A stretch of 59,551 nucleotides of DNA, from IMG/VR virus record IMGVR_UViG_3300036768_001410, positions 1-59,551 of that record. One strand, written 5' to 3'. The stretch is from a virus. Numbering within the stretch: the stretch's first letter is position 1; each line of letters begins with the position of its first letter. The position numbers and the translations under genes are program-made. This document shows positions 58,893-59,551 of this stretch, in pieces. Under the pieces are notes generated by a model that saw only the letters and a program-made list of their open reading frames with translations, ran no database searches and was not told the origin of the DNA.

Positions 58893-58992
58893 TTGACACA
58901 CTACGTGATGCGTAGTATGATGGGGATAGGCGCTTCCGTAGGAGAGTCGGGCACGGCGCCCGACGCGGGAGCGGCAGGAGGGAAAGAAAGAG
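58893..58992 (+). promoter_or_regulatory. Accessory expression module 6
   Basis: TTGACA 58893-58898, 17 bp, TATGAT 58916-58921, preceded by GCGCAAAAT. Spacer dyad ACTACG-tgatg-CGTAGT. Leader: outer GCTTCC/GGGAGC (changed on both sides relative to the others), inner GTCGGGC/GCCCGAC, bulge GTAGGAGA, then AGGAGGG. Confidence 0.85.
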
Positions 58993-59388
58993 ATGAGCGT
59001 CGAGGACATGGACGAGTCGTGGGACGAGGAAGAGGACGAGTACGAAGACGAGTGGGAAGAAGAGGTGGAGTTTCGTTCCACGGTAGACGCCATTGTAGGC
59101 GTCGTCGTGGACGATGATGGTGAGGAACACTATGTGCGACGGTTAGAAACCGTCTACACGTCGTGGACGGAATATGAGCAGGATGCCTCTGTAGTGGAGG
59201 TGGACCTGAGTGACTGGGCGCGGTGGTTGTGGTCTATCCACCTGGCCAAGTGCCGGGCGGAAGAATTGCCACCTGGCCACCCCTCCTTGGACCACTGTCC
59301 ACTCCGCGAGCAGTGGCGATGGCAAGAGCGTGGAGATATCGCGGGCCTCGCGGAGGCCTGCGATGAGTGGAGGATGACGACGGGCTAA
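58993..59388 (+). CDS. Very acidic small protein
   Basis: 131 residues. Residues 3-28 are nearly all Asp/Glu (SWDEEEDEYEDEWEEEVEF), followed by a beta part (STVDAIVGVVVDDDGEEHYV) and a Trp-rich C-terminal half (DWARWLWSIHLAKCRAEEL, CDEWRM). DNA-mimic inhibitors of host proteins often have such charge, but there is no family match. The ATG follows the leader of module 6. Confidence 0.65.
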   Translation: MSVEDMDESWDEEEDEYEDEWEEEVEFRSTVDAIVGVVVDDDGEEHYVRRLETVYTSWTEYEQDASVVEVDLSDWARWLWSIHLAKCRAEELPPGHPSLDHCPLREQWRWQERGDIAGLAEACDEWRMTTG

Positions 59389-59392
59389 GATA

Positions 59393-59421
59393 TAGCCCGT
59401 CGCAGTCAAGCGACGGGCTAT
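59393..59421 (+). terminator. First terminator after the last gene
   Basis: ATAGCCCGTCGC pairs with GCGACGGGCTAT around a 6-base loop. No strong T-tract. Confidence 0.65.
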
Positions 59422-59432
59422 CCTAAGCCAAG

Positions 59433-59465
59433 GCGTCTCGCTCGTGAGAGCGAGACGCTTTCTTT
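59433..59465 (+). terminator. Second terminator after the last gene
   Basis: GCGTCTCGCTC pairs with GAGCGAGACGC around GTGA, followed by TTTCTTT. Confidence 0.85.
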
Positions 59466-59517
59466 ATGCCTCTCCCCTTGACCGACTCATCCGTCCTCCT
59501 AAGGACGCTTCATCCTA

Positions 59518-59551
59518 ACATTGTGATTGCGCTCACAATCACAAGGACGTC
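59518..59551 (-). repeat. 34-bp inverted repeat, right copy at window end
   Basis: Exact reverse complement of 58652-58685. The window stops at its last base, so either an element ends here or the assembly broke at the repeat. Confidence 0.92.

Noticed and set aside
58677-59130. Minus-strand frames rich in Pro/Ile/Ala-His repeats
   Set aside because: They read the G-rich tandem repeat and the leader of module 6 backwards, and have no start signals.
1-59551. Direct terminal repeat showing a circular or complete genome
   Set aside because: The first bases do not match the last. The end is an inverted copy of 58652-58685, so completeness cannot be claimed.

Overview
The window reads as most or all of the genome of a tailed, short-tailed (podovirus-like) bacteriophage. 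The basis is a coherent virion block: large terminase, portal, scaffold, major capsid protein, head-tail adaptor, tail nozzle-like protein, fibre, and two proteins of more than 1900 residues typical of DNA-ejection machinery. There is no tape-measure or sheath gene. The phage also carries its own replication genes. Promoters are bacterial sigma-70 type and ribosome sites are AGGAGG type. The host cannot be fixed from sequence. The WD40 genes and the GTAGGGACGT-type hairpin repeats suggest a bacterium rich in both (Chloroflexota- or Armatimonadota-like), but this is a weak guess. The window starts without a gene and ends exactly at the end of a 34-bp inverted repeat, so completeness is uncertain.

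Layout. (1) 183-3879, minus strand: one tightly overlapping operon with a large acidic protein, a small membrane protein, a zinc-knuckle protein, an M15 peptidase (endolysin), a RusA-type resolvase and DNA-binding proteins. (2) 3959-13954, plus strand: replication, with a DnaN-like clamp, a degenerate DnaG-like protein, a DNA methyltransferase, a structured RNA candidate, two paralogous initiator-type proteins, a DnaB helicase and a RepA/RecA-fold ATPase. The initiator gene holds an iteron array and a giant hairpin that look like the replication origin. Two arrays of a 36-bp repeat lie in neighbouring gaps. (3) 14110-15350: terminators, a promoter and the first sigma factor. (4) 15364-16562: lipoprotein, membrane/coiled-coil protein and holin-like protein, a plausible lysis set. 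(5) 16569-48661: packaging, head, tail and ejection proteins, with two glycosyltransferase-like genes inserted. (6) 48900-50730: a strikingly cytosine-poor operon with a terminase-small-subunit-like protein, a second sigma factor, a coiled-coil protein and an excisionase-like protein. (7) 50807-59551: accessory region.

The accessory region is the most unusual part. Six copies of one expression module occur between 51.5 and 59.0 kb. Each has a near-consensus TTGACA-17-TATNNT promoter with an ACTACG-N5-CGTAGT dyad inside the spacer, then a leader RNA with a conserved two-part stem supported by compensatory changes, then a Shine-Dalgarno and one gene or operon, usually closed by a strong terminator. 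The modules drive an operon that includes a small Rossmann-like protein resembling ring nucleases and lies just upstream of an AAA15-type ATPase, three stand-alone WD40 propellers built of almost identical blades, and two small acidic proteins. This is a serial array of self-contained 'moron' cassettes under one apparent regulator, plausibly host-takeover, anti-defence or lysogenic-conversion cargo. That role is inference.
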